DNA from: Proteobacteria bacterium UBA1844 | Lineage (GTDB): Bacteria; Pseudomonadota; Gammaproteobacteria; Steroidobacterales; Woeseiaceae | Reading direction: 5' to 3' | Assembly (NCBI GenBank): GCA_002338615.1 | Contig: DDIS01000204.1 | Span: 1,713 to 44,380, forward strand | DNA length: 42,668 bases | Shown here: piece by piece, positions 16,829 to 24,666 of the stretch | How the letters are laid out: each line of letters begins with the position of its first letter | How positions within the stretch are numbered: the first letter of the stretch is position 1 | Translations under genes and position numbers: made by a program | The notes under the pieces: generated by a model | What the model was told of the DNA's origin: nothing | The model's input: only the letters and a program-made list of their open reading frames with translations | Databases searched by the model: none

Positions 16829-16834
16829 ATTATA
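16829..16834 (-). promoter_or_regulatory. -10 element upstream of the acyl-CoA dehydrogenase
   Basis: On the minus strand this is a perfect TATAAT, 24 nt before the start codon. The -35 position (TGCGGC) is poor, which suggests need for an activator. A 15-bp palindrome is centred about 70 nt upstream of the predicted start. Confidence 0.45.
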
Positions 16835-16884
16835 CGTTGAGTTCGGGTACAGCCGCACTCGCAAGAACAACAGTGCCGGCGGAT

Positions 16885-16899
16885 ATTGCCAGTGGCAAT
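16885..16899. promoter_or_regulatory. Perfect 15-bp palindromic operator candidate
   Basis: ATTGCCA-G-TGGCAAT is an exact 7+1+7 palindrome midway between divergent genes. It covers the -35 region of the possible peroxiredoxin promoter and lies near -70 relative to the acyl-CoA dehydrogenase promoter. The form suits a dimeric helix-turn-helix regulator. The regulator is unknown. Confidence 0.5.
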
Positions 16900-16914
16900 G
16901 TGTCCCATTCAGGC

Positions 16915-16920
16915 CATAAT
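16915..16920 (+). promoter_or_regulatory. -10 element upstream of the peroxiredoxin
   Basis: CATAAT is a 5/6 match to the -10 consensus, 36 nt before the start codon. The best -35 at suitable spacing, TGGCAA at 16893-16898, is weak and lies inside the palindrome. Confidence 0.4.
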
Positions 16921-16955
16921 TACAGATTAGTCAAATTCAAAACAGGAGTCACTCC

Positions 16956-17441
16956 ATGTCCATAAAAGCAGGTGAGAAAATGCCGACAGGAACATTCGGC
17001 GTCATGACAGAATCAGGCCCCGGTGCAATGAGCACGAATGAGCTGTTTCAAGGCAAGAAAGTTGTTCTGGTATCCGTTCCAGGGGCATTTACACCCACCT
17101 GCTCCATGAATCACCTGCCGGGATTTGTTGATCAGGCGGAGTCGCTGCGCGCCAAAGGAGTGGATACGATCGCGTGTATGGCTGTCAACGACGTTTTCGT
17201 GATGGATGCCTGGGGCAAGGACCGTGGCGTTGGTGACGACGTAGTAATGCTCGCTGATGGCAACGGCGAATACGCAAGAGCGCTGGGACTCGAACTTGAC
17301 GCATCCGGGTTCGGTATGGGCAAACGCGGCCAGCGTTTCGCAATTGTGGTGGACGACGGCGTTGCCACTCACGTTGCAGTTGAGGCTCCGGGCAAGTTCG
17401 AGGTCAGCAAAGCCGAAGCGATCCTGGAAGCGCTTGGATGA
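16956..17441 (+). CDS. Peroxiredoxin, Prx5/PMP20-like (redoxin)
   Basis: A 161-residue thioredoxin-fold peroxidase of the Prx5 group. The peroxidatic cysteine is Cys49 in VPGAFTPTCS. A second cysteine, Cys74 in DTIACMAVND, is placed as in type II plant Prx and may resolve the disulfide. There is no fused glutaredoxin domain, so it must use external glutathione/glutaredoxin or thioredoxin. It detoxifies hydrogen and alkyl peroxides in the cytoplasm. GGAG stands 8 nt before the ATG. It is divergent from the acyl-CoA dehydrogenase. Confidence 0.92.
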   Translation: MSIKAGEKMPTGTFGVMTESGPGAMSTNELFQGKKVVLVSVPGAFTPTCSMNHLPGFVDQAESLRAKGVDTIACMAVNDVFVMDAWGKDRGVGDDVVMLADGNGEYARALGLELDASGFGMGKRGQRFAIVVDDGVATHVAVEAPGKFEVSKAEAILEALG

Positions 17442-17504
17442 ATGCTGCTTGTCCAGCCGTTTCAAGCCTGAGTATGAACACAGTCCTCGGGCCGCGAACG
17501 TACC

Positions 17505-18623
17505 ATGGCTGATGATGACCGGCTGCCGGGCGAGGCCGATAAGGTCTATTCTCCGGGTGCCTGGCCACCGCAGCTCAATGTCCGGTCTGCGTTGCTCACT
17601 TCCATTTTTGCATTGCTGTTGTTGTATGCATTAAGCGCAGCCGCCGAAATTTTGGTACCCCTGGTCCTGGCGCTGCTGTTTAGTTTGGTGTTTTCGCCGC
17701 TGGTAAAAAAATTACAGCATCTGCGGATTCCGGCAGTAATTGGCGCGTTGGTTGCGGTACTGACACTGGTTGGCATGATAGGTACGGGCGCCTATTTTCT
17801 TTCGGAGCCAGCTACTGCCTGGATGAAAGACGCTCCGGTTGCCTTGAAAAAGGTGGAACGCAAGGTATCGGGACTGCGCAAACCCCTGGCTGATATTCAA
17901 GCGGCAGCGGATTCTGTTGGCAAGCTTGCTGAGAATGGCAGCCGCGCGGATGTAGTCCAGGTCAAAGTGCAGGAAAGTACATTCATCGACACACTCATCA
18001 ACGCGGCACCGACCACGCTGGCGACATTCGCCACGGTCGTAGTCCTGATGTATTTTATGCTGGCATCAGGCGATCAGTTCCTGCGCAGACTGGTTGAACA
18101 AATACCGAAGTTTCGCGACAAAAAGGCAGCCGTCGAGACAATTCGAGCAATTCAGGGCAGCCTGTCCACGTACCTGTATACCATTACATTGATCAATTTC
18201 ACGCTCGGTGTGGTAACGGCCGTGTCTATGTACCTGCTGCACGTACCAAATCCGGTTTTATGGGGGGCACTGGCAGCATTGTTGAATTTCGCACCGTACG
18301 TGGGGCCACTGATCATGGCCGGGGTCCTGCTGCTCGTCGGGCTCAGCAGTTTTGAATCTATTCCCCAGGCCGTCATCCCCAGCTGTGTGTTTCTCGTACT
18401 TACCACGCTGGAAGGGCAATTTCTTACACCGCTCATTACGGGACGAAGCCTAAGTCTGAATCCCGTAGCAATTATCCTGACAATCGTCTTTCTTGGCTGG
18501 ATGTGGGGCGTTGTCGGCGTGCTGATCGCTGTTCCGGTACTCGTCTGTATGAAAATAATTTTCGAACGTACCGAAATGTACAAGCCATTTGCGGCATTTC
18601 TCGAGCGTTATCCGTCCTCATAA
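17505..18623 (+). CDS. AI-2E/PerM family membrane protein
   Basis: A 372-residue inner-membrane protein of the AI-2E transporter (PerM/TqsA/YdiK) family. Helices are visible at about 27-60 (LLTSIFALLLLYALSAAAEILVPLVLALLF cluster) and 68-95. A soluble stretch of about 60 residues follows (ATAWMKDAPVALKKVERKV). More helices run from about 165 to 350, with the family motifs YVGPLIMAGVLLLVG and GRSLSLNPVAIILTIVFLGWMWG. The substrate is unknown; the AI-2 label comes from E. coli TqsA, and other members carry different loads or ions. No Shine-Dalgarno site is obvious before the ATG, 64 nt after the peroxiredoxin. Confidence 0.85.
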   Translation: MADDDRLPGEADKVYSPGAWPPQLNVRSALLTSIFALLLLYALSAAAEILVPLVLALLFSLVFSPLVKKLQHLRIPAVIGALVAVLTLVGMIGTGAYFLSEPATAWMKDAPVALKKVERKVSGLRKPLADIQAAADSVGKLAENGSRADVVQVKVQESTFIDTLINAAPTTLATFATVVVLMYFMLASGDQFLRRLVEQIPKFRDKKAAVETIRAIQGSLSTYLYTITLINFTLGVVTAVSMYLLHVPNPVLWGALAALLNFAPYVGPLIMAGVLLLVGLSSFESIPQAVIPSCVFLVLTTLEGQFLTPLITGRSLSLNPVAIILTIVFLGWMWGVVGVLIAVPVLVCMKIIFERTEMYKPFAAFLERYPSS

Positions 18624-18676
18624 TTGCCGGCCACTGGCTGGCGGAGTCATTCAACCCACGAGCGAGATCGAATACG

Positions 18677-19615
18677 CTATAGCGCCTTGGTCAGCTCCGG
18701 TACGGCAGTGAACAAATCGGCCACGAGTCCGATATCTGCAACTTCGAAAATTGGTGCTTCTTCGTCTTTGTTAATGGCAACGATGGTGCCAGCATCCTTG
18801 ATGCCCGTCAGGTGCTGGATTGCGCCGGATATACCGACCGCGATGTACAGGTCGGGGGCGATTATCTTGCCCGTCTGGCCAACTTGCATGTCATTAGGCA
18901 CATAGCCAGCATCGACAGCGGCGCGCGAGGCGCCGACGCCCGCGCCGAGCTTGTCGGCAAGCGCATAGATGATGTCAAAACTCTCCGAGCTGCCGAGAGC
19001 GCGACCCCCGGAAACCACACGTGATGCGGTTTGCAGGTCAGGGCGATCGGACTTGCCGCTTTGAAGCTCTATGAACCGCGTGTGATCCGGCAGCGCGGCA
19101 GAGTTTACAACTTGCTCAATCGCCGCGTCGTTGCCGTCGTCGACCGCCGCCCAGGAGGCCGTACGAACTGTTGCGACCACCGGGATACCCTCCGGCGCTG
19201 TGACAGAAACAATTGCATTGCCCGCGTAAATCGGGCGCTTGAAGCTGCGTTCGCTTTCAACGCTCATAATGTCGCTGATCTGATTGACGCCGAGCAAAGC
19301 GGCGATCCGTGGCATCAGGTCCTTGCCGAACGTCGTTGACGGACCGAACAGGTAGTCGTAATCGCGGCCAATAGCGACAACCTGTGGCGCCAAGGTGGCG
19401 GCGAGGGTGTACTCGTTCGCCGCATCGGCTACGGCTACTACTTTCGTCACGGATTTTAGATTGGCGGCCGCGGCGGCAAGCGCCGCCGGCTCAGTGGCAA
19501 ATACCGCGACTGAAATTTCGGCACCGTTGATTGCGGCTGCGCACGAAACGCATTTCGCAGTGCTTGGATTGAGATTCTTGCCGTCGTGCTCGGCAATGAC
19601 TAATACCTTGGCCAT
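18677..19615 (-). CDS. etfA: Electron transfer flavoprotein, alpha subunit
   Basis: A 312-residue EtfA. The N-terminal domain starts [19 protein letters not shown]. The conserved FAD domain carries [42 protein letters not shown], and [12 protein letters not shown]...[11 protein letters not shown]. With EtfB it accepts electrons from acyl-CoA dehydrogenases and passes them to ETF:quinone oxidoreductase. The ATG overlaps the TGA of etfB (TGATG), so subunits are coupled. It is convergent with the AI-2E family gene, 53 nt away. Confidence 0.95.
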   Translation of the reverse strand: MAKVLVIAEHDGKNLNPSTAKCVSCAAAINGAEISVAVFATEPAALAAAAANLKSVTKVVAVADAANEYTLAATLAPQVVAIGRDYDYLFGPSTTFGKDLMPRIAALLGVNQISDIMSVESERSFKRPIYAGNAIVSVTAPEGIPVVATVRTASWAAVDDGNDAAIEQVVNSAALPDHTRFIELQSGKSDRPDLQTASRVVSGGRALGSSESFDIIYALADKLGAGVGASRAAVDAGYVPNDMQVGQTGKIIAPDLYIAVGISGAIQHLTGIKDAGTIVAINKDEEAPIFEVADIGLVADLFTAVPELTKAL

Positions 19616-20364
19616 CAAACTAGTCCTTTGCTCTTGAGTGCGCTGACAAGTTCAGCTACGTCTTTCACCATGCTTCCTTTCTTACGAGCAGCGGGCGGTT
19701 CAAAAAAAGTCTCCGTTAACGTCGGACCCGGTTCAATGCCAAGCTCCGCCAGAGGAATCAATTCGAGTGGTTTCTTCTTGGCTTTCATGATATCTGGCAA
19801 TTTCACGTAGCGCGGTTCATTGAGCCGTAAGTCGGTCGTGACGACAGCAGGCAGATCGACTTCGATGGTTTCAAGGCCCGCATCCACTTCGCGCACCACG
19901 GTTGCTGTTTCACCATCCAGAGTCAGCTTGCTGGCGAATGTCGCCTGCGGCCGGTCCCAGAGCGCTGCCAGCATCTGCCCGACCTGGTTATTATCGTCAT
20001 CAATGGCTTGCTTGCCGAGGATGACAAGCCCAGGCTGCTCCCGTTCAACCAGCTCCAGAAACACCCGGGCACGGTCGAGCGGACTGATCGCGGTCGCCGA
20101 CTCCACCAGGATTGCACGATCGGCACCCATGGCGAGGCCCGTACGCAGCTGTTGCTGGGCATCGGTTGGCCCTATAGAGATTACGACGACCTCCGATGCA
20201 GCGCCGCGCTCCTTGATGCGCAGCGCTTCCTCGAGCGCAATTTCATCGAACGGATTGATGCTCATCTTGACGCCGTCGGTTTCGACGCCGCTGCCGTCAC
20301 TCTTCACCCGTACCCTGACGTTGTAGTCGACGGCTCGCTTTAGGCCTACGAGGATCCTGTCCAA
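19615..20364 (-). CDS. etfB: Electron transfer flavoprotein, beta subunit
   Basis: A 249-residue EtfB. It shows the family start ILVGLKRAVDYNVRVRVK, the loop INPFDEIALEEALRIKE, the AMP-binding region VILGKQAIDDDNNQVGQMLAALWD, and the recognition-loop signature TVVREVDAGLETIEVDLPAVVTTDLRLNEPRY. The start codon is TTG with GGAGAA 6-7 nt upstream; no ATG or GTG nearby would keep the normal N terminus. It forms an operon with etfA. No ETF:quinone oxidoreductase gene is in the window. Confidence 0.94.
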   Translation of the reverse strand: MDRILVGLKRAVDYNVRVRVKSDGSGVETDGVKMSINPFDEIALEEALRIKERGAASEVVVISIGPTDAQQQLRTGLAMGADRAILVESATAISPLDRARVFLELVEREQPGLVILGKQAIDDDNNQVGQMLAALWDRPQATFASKLTLDGETATVVREVDAGLETIEVDLPAVVTTDLRLNEPRYVKLPDIMKAKKKPLELIPLAELGIEPGPTLTETFFEPPAARKKGSMVKDVAELVSALKSKGLV

Positions 20365-20508
20365 TTGTGCTTCTCCAATGTCATTAGTCTACGGGTACCG
20401 CCCGCAAGGCCCGGTATTGTCCATGAGCGAATCCCGGTGTACAAGGGTGACTCAAGGTCGGGGCCCGCATTCGCCGCGAGACCGCCACAAACCAACCGAG
20501 ATCGTTTC

Positions 20509-21393
20509 ATGGGCAGCGCTGCACGGCTAATACAGAGCAATGAACTCCAGCAACAGCTGGATACGCCCCGCTTGCGCCTGCTGGATTGCCGTTTCAGTCT
20601 GCAGGCACCGGAGCTGGGCAGGTCAGAGTGGCTTGCGGGCCACATTCCGGGTGCGGTCTATGCAGACCTTGATAAGGACCTGGCTGCACCGGTGACCCGC
20701 ACGACAGGCCGGCATCCGCTGCCTGAACCTGACGTATTTGCCGCAACGCTCGGACGATTGGGAATCGACAATGATTCCAGCGTTGTCGTCTACGACGGTG
20801 GGAGCGGAGCAATCGCGGCGCGTGCGTGGTGGATGTTGCGCTGGCTCGGTCACGACGATGTTGCGCTGCTGGACGGCGGCTTCGCCGCATGGGGCGCAGC
20901 ATCCGGTCCCATAGAAAGCGGCGAAGTCGTCATTAAGAAAGCTGCTTTTCACGGCACGCCGAACCCGCAGCGAGTACTCACAACCCTGGAACTCACCGAG
21001 CTGCTGAAGCAGCCAGGGACACTGTTGCTGGTCGATGCGCGTGATGCGGCGCGCTTTGACGGCGAGCTTGAACCAATCGATTCGGTTGCTGGTCATATAC
21101 CAGGCGCACTGAATTTTCCGCTCAACCGGAGCCTGCATGACACTGGTCTGTGGTTGGAGCCCAGCGTATTGCGGCAGCGCTGGCAGGAGCTGCTTGGTCC
21201 GGACCTGACGGTTCCCTGGTCGGTGATGTGCGGCTCAGGTGTTACGGCTTGCCATCTCGCATTCTCGGGGCTCCGTGCCGGCTATTCAGAACCCAGGTTA
21301 TATGCAGGCTCATGGAGCGAATGGATACGTGACCCGCGAAGGCCGGTCGTTCGTGCCCGGACAGCCCATAAACAGGCCGGGCCAGGTGCCTGA
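20509..21393 (+). CDS. Tandem rhodanese sulfurtransferase (thiosulfate/3-mercaptopyruvate)
   Basis: A protein of about 294 residues with two rhodanese domains. The N-terminal one, about 8-140, is inactive and carries LLDCRF, GHIPGAVYADLD and VVVYDGG. The C-terminal one, about 158-285, holds the active Cys241 in CGSGVTAC, a loop shared by mercaptopyruvate sulfurtransferases and rhodaneses. It transfers sulfur from thiosulfate or 3-mercaptopyruvate to cyanide or thiols. I chose the ATG at 20509; the frame is open to 20365, but the residues upstream look non-homologous. The ribosome site is weak, so the start is uncertain. It diverges from etfB. A 10-bp hairpin spans its stop codon. Confidence 0.88.
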   Translation: MGSAARLIQSNELQQQLDTPRLRLLDCRFSLQAPELGRSEWLAGHIPGAVYADLDKDLAAPVTRTTGRHPLPEPDVFAATLGRLGIDNDSSVVVYDGGSGAIAARAWWMLRWLGHDDVALLDGGFAAWGAASGPIESGEVVIKKAAFHGTPNPQRVLTTLELTELLKQPGTLLLVDARDAARFDGELEPIDSVAGHIPGALNFPLNRSLHDTGLWLEPSVLRQRWQELLGPDLTVPWSVMCGSGVTACHLAFSGLRAGYSEPRLYAGSWSEWIRDPRRPVVRARTAHKQAGPGA

Positions 21394-21411
21394 AGGCCAA
21401 ACTGGCCCGGC
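21376..21411 (+). repeat. Perfect 10-bp hairpin across a stop codon
   Basis: GCCGGGCCAG (21376-21385) and CTGGCCCGGC (21402-21411) form a perfect stem with the sulfurtransferase TGA (21391-21393) in the 16-nt loop. There is no T-run after it. It may slow or protect the 3' end of the message. More short inverted repeats follow up to about 21515. Confidence 0.55.
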
Positions 21412-21540
21412 AAGGCTGCGGAAACCACCTGAACTTAATACAATTTCAGGGGCCGGTGCAGCCCTCCGGGAGCAGTAAATTGCGCCCGGAAGGGACCATG
21501 ACCGGGTCCGCTGTCAGGATTGTTTCAGGTGGAAAATAGT

Positions 21541-22005
21541 ATGAAAAAACAATGGATTATGCTATTTATATCATGTGGATTATTGGCTTGTGCGGCAGAC
21601 GGCATGAAGGAACCTTCAGCCGGTGATGAGCCGCGGCAGTCGGGTTCAGATTGCATCTTTGAGGGGACTATCCGAGACTATCGGGTATTGGACGACAGCA
21701 ACCTCATTGTGACGGCCAGCCCGAAGAAAAATTACCATTTGGAGCTTGGCCGCCCTGCGTTTGGTCTGAACTCAGCCTGGAGAATCGCGTTCACTTCATC
21801 GACGAACAGAATCTGTCCCGGCTTTAGCAGCATCGTTTTCAGTGGAAGCATGCAGCCAGAGTCCATCCGGATTCAAAGTATCCGGGCAGTGGATGAGGCT
21901 GAGATTGAAAATTTATTGGTCCGGTATGGCAAAAAGCAGCCGGAAGAGATCAAGATCCCGCCCGCCGAAGATATCGAAGGCGCCGAGGTCGAAGAGCTGG
22001 ACTAG
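21541..22005 (+). CDS. Small lipoprotein, DUF6491-like
   Basis: A 154-residue protein of unknown function. The N terminus is a lipoprotein signal: MKKQWIMLFISCGLLAC with lipobox LLAC, cleavage before Cys17. The residue after the Cys is Ala, which suggests the outer membrane. The body (IRDYRVLDDSNLIVTASPKKNYHLEL ... RICPGFSSIVF ... IRIQSIRAV) resembles the DUF6491 family of gammaproteobacterial lipoproteins, by recalled pattern. A charged acidic tail ends the protein. GGTGG lies 8-12 nt before the ATG; an in-frame ATG 21 nt earlier is less likely. The 5' part is more AT-rich than its neighbours. A strong terminator follows. Confidence 0.65.
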   Translation: MKKQWIMLFISCGLLACAADGMKEPSAGDEPRQSGSDCIFEGTIRDYRVLDDSNLIVTASPKKNYHLELGRPAFGLNSAWRIAFTSSTNRICPGFSSIVFSGSMQPESIRIQSIRAVDEAEIENLLVRYGKKQPEEIKIPPAEDIEGAEVEELD

Positions 22006-22067
22006 ATTGCACCGCATCTCACGATGCTGCATTCCGGTCACGCAATCCGCAATCTCCGTGCGGACCC

Positions 22068-22103
22068 ACCCGGCCAATCCTCTTTGGGTTGGCCGGGTTT
22101 TTT
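22068..22103 (+). terminator. Rho-independent terminator after the lipoprotein gene
   Basis: CCCGGCCAA (22069-22077) and TTGGCCGGG (22089-22097) form a perfect 9-bp stem followed at once by six T (22098-22103). It is the clearest terminator of the window and ends the sulfurtransferase-lipoprotein segment. Confidence 0.93.
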
Positions 22104-22166
22104 ATGGGCACGATGGTGTAAAAGTGCGTGCCTTTCTGAGCAGAGCAAGGTTGGAACATTAGAATC

Positions 22167-23375
22167 GTGAAGCCCTCTTTACACGGTATCAGGGTGCTGG
22201 ACTTGTCTCGCGTACTCGCGGGGCCCTGGGCCAGCCAGCTGCTTGGCGACTACGGCGCGGAGGTGGTCAAAATCGAACGCCCTGTGAGCGGCGACGATAC
22301 GCGGCACTGGGGACCGCCGTGGTTGTCGGGCGAAGCAGGTGAGTCCGCTTATTTTCTCGCAACCAATCGGAACAAGCGTTCCGTTGCCATCGACCTTGAC
22401 AGCGCTGACGGCCAGGAACTGGTGCGGCAAATGGCATCACGGGCGGATATCGTTATCGAGAATTTCAAGCCCGGTTCCCTGGCCCGTCGCGGCTTGGACT
22501 ACGAATCGCTCAGCTCGGCCAACCGTGGCCTGGTGTACTGCCGGATATCTGCGTACAGCAGTGACAGCAGCCTCAGGAATGAGCCCGGCTACGACGCAAT
22601 GATCCAGGCGTCGGCGGGCCTGATGAGCCTGACTGGTGCGCCTGACAGCGAAGGCGGTAAACCGCAAAAAGTGGGCGTGGCGATCACTGACATCATGGCT
22701 GGCATGTACGCCGTGACCGCAATACTCGCGGCGCTGCACGCACGGACTCAAAGCGGTGTGGGGCAACTCGTAGAGGTCCCGCTGTTCGACAGCCAGGTCG
22801 CTTGGCTCGCGAACCAGAATTTGAACTACCTCATCAGTGGCAAGGCCCCGGAGCGTCTCGGTAACGCACACCCGAATATCGTGCCGTACCAGGACTTCAG
22901 GACCGCTGACAGCTACCTGATGCTGGCCGTTGGCAATGACCGCCAATTTCATCGGTGTCTGGCCGCAATCGGGCTCGACCAGCATCGTGAAGACGCGAGA
23001 TTTTCGACCAACAAGGCCCGGGTCGCTCATCGTGAAGAACTGGTCCGTTTGCTGGCCGATACTTTTATCGCGCGAACGACCGCTGATTGGTTGGCGATCC
23101 TGCGTGCAGCCGGCGTACCCAGCGGGCCCGTGAATAATCTTGCGCAGGTTTTTGCCAGTCCGTATGCGCAGGAGCAGCAATTAATGCGGACCTTGCAGCA
23201 TCCCGACAGGGATGAACTGCCGACGGTCGCAAATCCAGTTCGCTTTTCCGCGACGCCGGTTCGCTACGGATCCGCGCCGCCGTTGCTCGGCCAGCATACA
23301 GACGAAGTATTGCAGGAATGGTTGGGGTATTCTGCCGACGACATTCTGCGCGCGAAACAATCGGGCGCTGTCTAG
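22167..23375 (+). CDS. CaiB/BaiF family (class III) CoA-transferase
   Basis: A 402-residue class III CoA-transferase that moves CoA between carboxylic acids. N-terminal motifs are VLDLSRVLAGPWASQLLGDYGAEVVKIERP and TNRNKRSVAIDL. The catalytic aspartate fits Asp143 in NEPGYDAMIQASAGLM. VAITDIMAGMYAVTAILAAL and GQLVEVPLFDSQVAWLANQ follow. The pattern is closest to SUGCT-like members that use succinyl-CoA or glutaryl-CoA, but the substrate is not settled by sequence. The start is GTG, with a poor ribosome site. It comes 63 nt after a terminator and 60 nt before the AlaA-like aminotransferase, so it may head an operon. Confidence 0.88.
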   Translation: MKPSLHGIRVLDLSRVLAGPWASQLLGDYGAEVVKIERPVSGDDTRHWGPPWLSGEAGESAYFLATNRNKRSVAIDLDSADGQELVRQMASRADIVIENFKPGSLARRGLDYESLSSANRGLVYCRISAYSSDSSLRNEPGYDAMIQASAGLMSLTGAPDSEGGKPQKVGVAITDIMAGMYAVTAILAALHARTQSGVGQLVEVPLFDSQVAWLANQNLNYLISGKAPERLGNAHPNIVPYQDFRTADSYLMLAVGNDRQFHRCLAAIGLDQHREDARFSTNKARVAHREELVRLLADTFIARTTADWLAILRAAGVPSGPVNNLAQVFASPYAQEQQLMRTLQHPDRDELPTVANPVRFSATPVRYGSAPPLLGQHTDEVLQEWLGYSADDILRAKQSGAV

Positions 23376-23435
23376 TGTCCCGTTTCGCAATTTCGGTAAC
23401 GCTCAGCAGGTTGGAAGGGCGCTGGTCTGGTAAAA

Positions 23436-24650
23436 ATGAACGATGCAATCGTCTGTAGCGCGTCGCTAAGCGACGTCAAGTATGAAATAAGGGGACAACT
23501 CGCGAGCCGGGCGGCCGAACTGGAAAAGCGTGGCTACGAGATTACCTCGCTCAATATCGGCAATCCGGGCCTGTTTGGTTTTCGTACTCCTGAAACCATG
23601 CGCCTCGCCATGATCGAAAATCTTGCGCTCGCGGAACCTTATTCTCATCAGCAAGGAATTTTTCCGGCGCGCGAAGCGGTGGTTCTGCAGCTGCAAGGCC
23701 GGGGCGTCAGCGGGATCAGTGCTGACGAGGTCTTCATTGGTAACGGCGTCAGCGAGCTCATTGACCTGTCGCTGCGGGCCTTGCTCAATCGGGGCGACGA
23801 AGTCCTGGTACCGAGCCCCGACTATCCGCTCTGGTCTGCCGCCGTCACGTTGAATGGCGGCAAGGCAAGGTTTTATTCCTGTCTGCCAGAAAACAACTTC
23901 ATTCCAGACCCCGATGAAATTGAGTCCCTGATCGGTCCGGCAACCCGGGCGATCGTGATTATCAACCCTAACAATCCGAGTGGCGCAGTTTACAGTCGTG
24001 ATGTGTTGCAAAAAATTGCCGCCGTAGCAGCCCGGCATAATTTGCTCGTGATGGCCGATGAAATTTACGACAGCATGGTATACGACGATGCTGAGTTCAT
24101 TCCTATGGCGACCCTGGTTGATGGCGCGGTTTGCCTGAGCTTTTCCGGACTCTCTAAAGTATATCGGGCCTGTGGCTACCGCGTTGGCTGGTGTGTGTTC
24201 AGCGGTGAACTTGAACGGGCCGCAAATTTTATCCATGCAATGCAACTACTGTGCGCTTTGCGGCTGTGCAGCAACGTGCCGGGGCAATGGGCGGTGCAAA
24301 CGGCCTTGGGCGGTTACCAGAGTATTGGTGACCTCGTACGGGCGGGCGGCAGACTTTATGATCAGCGCGGCGTCATCATCGAGCGTGTCAATGCGAGCCC
24401 TTACCTGAGTCTCGTCGCTCCACGAGGTGCCATGTACGCGTTTATCCGGCTGGATCCGCGTTTCGTCGGAACGCTGGACGATCAGGAATTTGCGCTTGAG
24501 CTACTCGAAACCATGCATGTACTGGTTGCGCCGGGCAGCAGTTTCAATACCAGCTACACGGACCACTTTCGCATCACGACCTTGCCAGACCCGGCGACCT
24601 TGCATTCGGTTTTCGACCGGATTGAAACGATGCTCGACCAGCATCGTTAG
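23436..24650 (+). CDS. alaA: AlaA-like aminotransferase (class I/II)
   Basis: A 404-residue PLP aminotransferase most like AlaA/YfbQ, which makes alanine from pyruvate and glutamate. Motifs: LNIGNPGLFGFRTPE near residue 39, YSHQQGIFPAREAV, VFIGNGVSELI, INPNNPSGAVYS near 177, and the PLP lysine in SFSGLSKVYRACGYRVGW (Lys241). The C-terminal FRITTLPDPATL holds the carboxylate-binding arginine. A frame on the same strand overlaps its 3' third, but the nuclease gene proper begins only 16 nt after this stop. AlaA-type substrate use is inferred from the strong pattern match. Confidence 0.87.
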   Translation: MNDAIVCSASLSDVKYEIRGQLASRAAELEKRGYEITSLNIGNPGLFGFRTPETMRLAMIENLALAEPYSHQQGIFPAREAVVLQLQGRGVSGISADEVFIGNGVSELIDLSLRALLNRGDEVLVPSPDYPLWSAAVTLNGGKARFYSCLPENNFIPDPDEIESLIGPATRAIVIINPNNPSGAVYSRDVLQKIAAVAARHNLLVMADEIYDSMVYDDAEFIPMATLVDGAVCLSFSGLSKVYRACGYRVGWCVFSGELERAANFIHAMQLLCALRLCSNVPGQWAVQTALGGYQSIGDLVRAGGRLYDQRGVIIERVNASPYLSLVAPRGAMYAFIRLDPRFVGTLDDQEFALELLETMHVLVAPGSSFNTSYTDHFRITTLPDPATLHSVFDRIETMLDQHR

Positions 24651-24666
24651 CGTACGAAGAATTTCC

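Noticed and set aside
24427..24666. Upstream extension of the AddB-like gene inside alaA
   Set aside because: It overlaps a well-supported gene in another frame, and the ATG at 24667 gives the natural N terminus.
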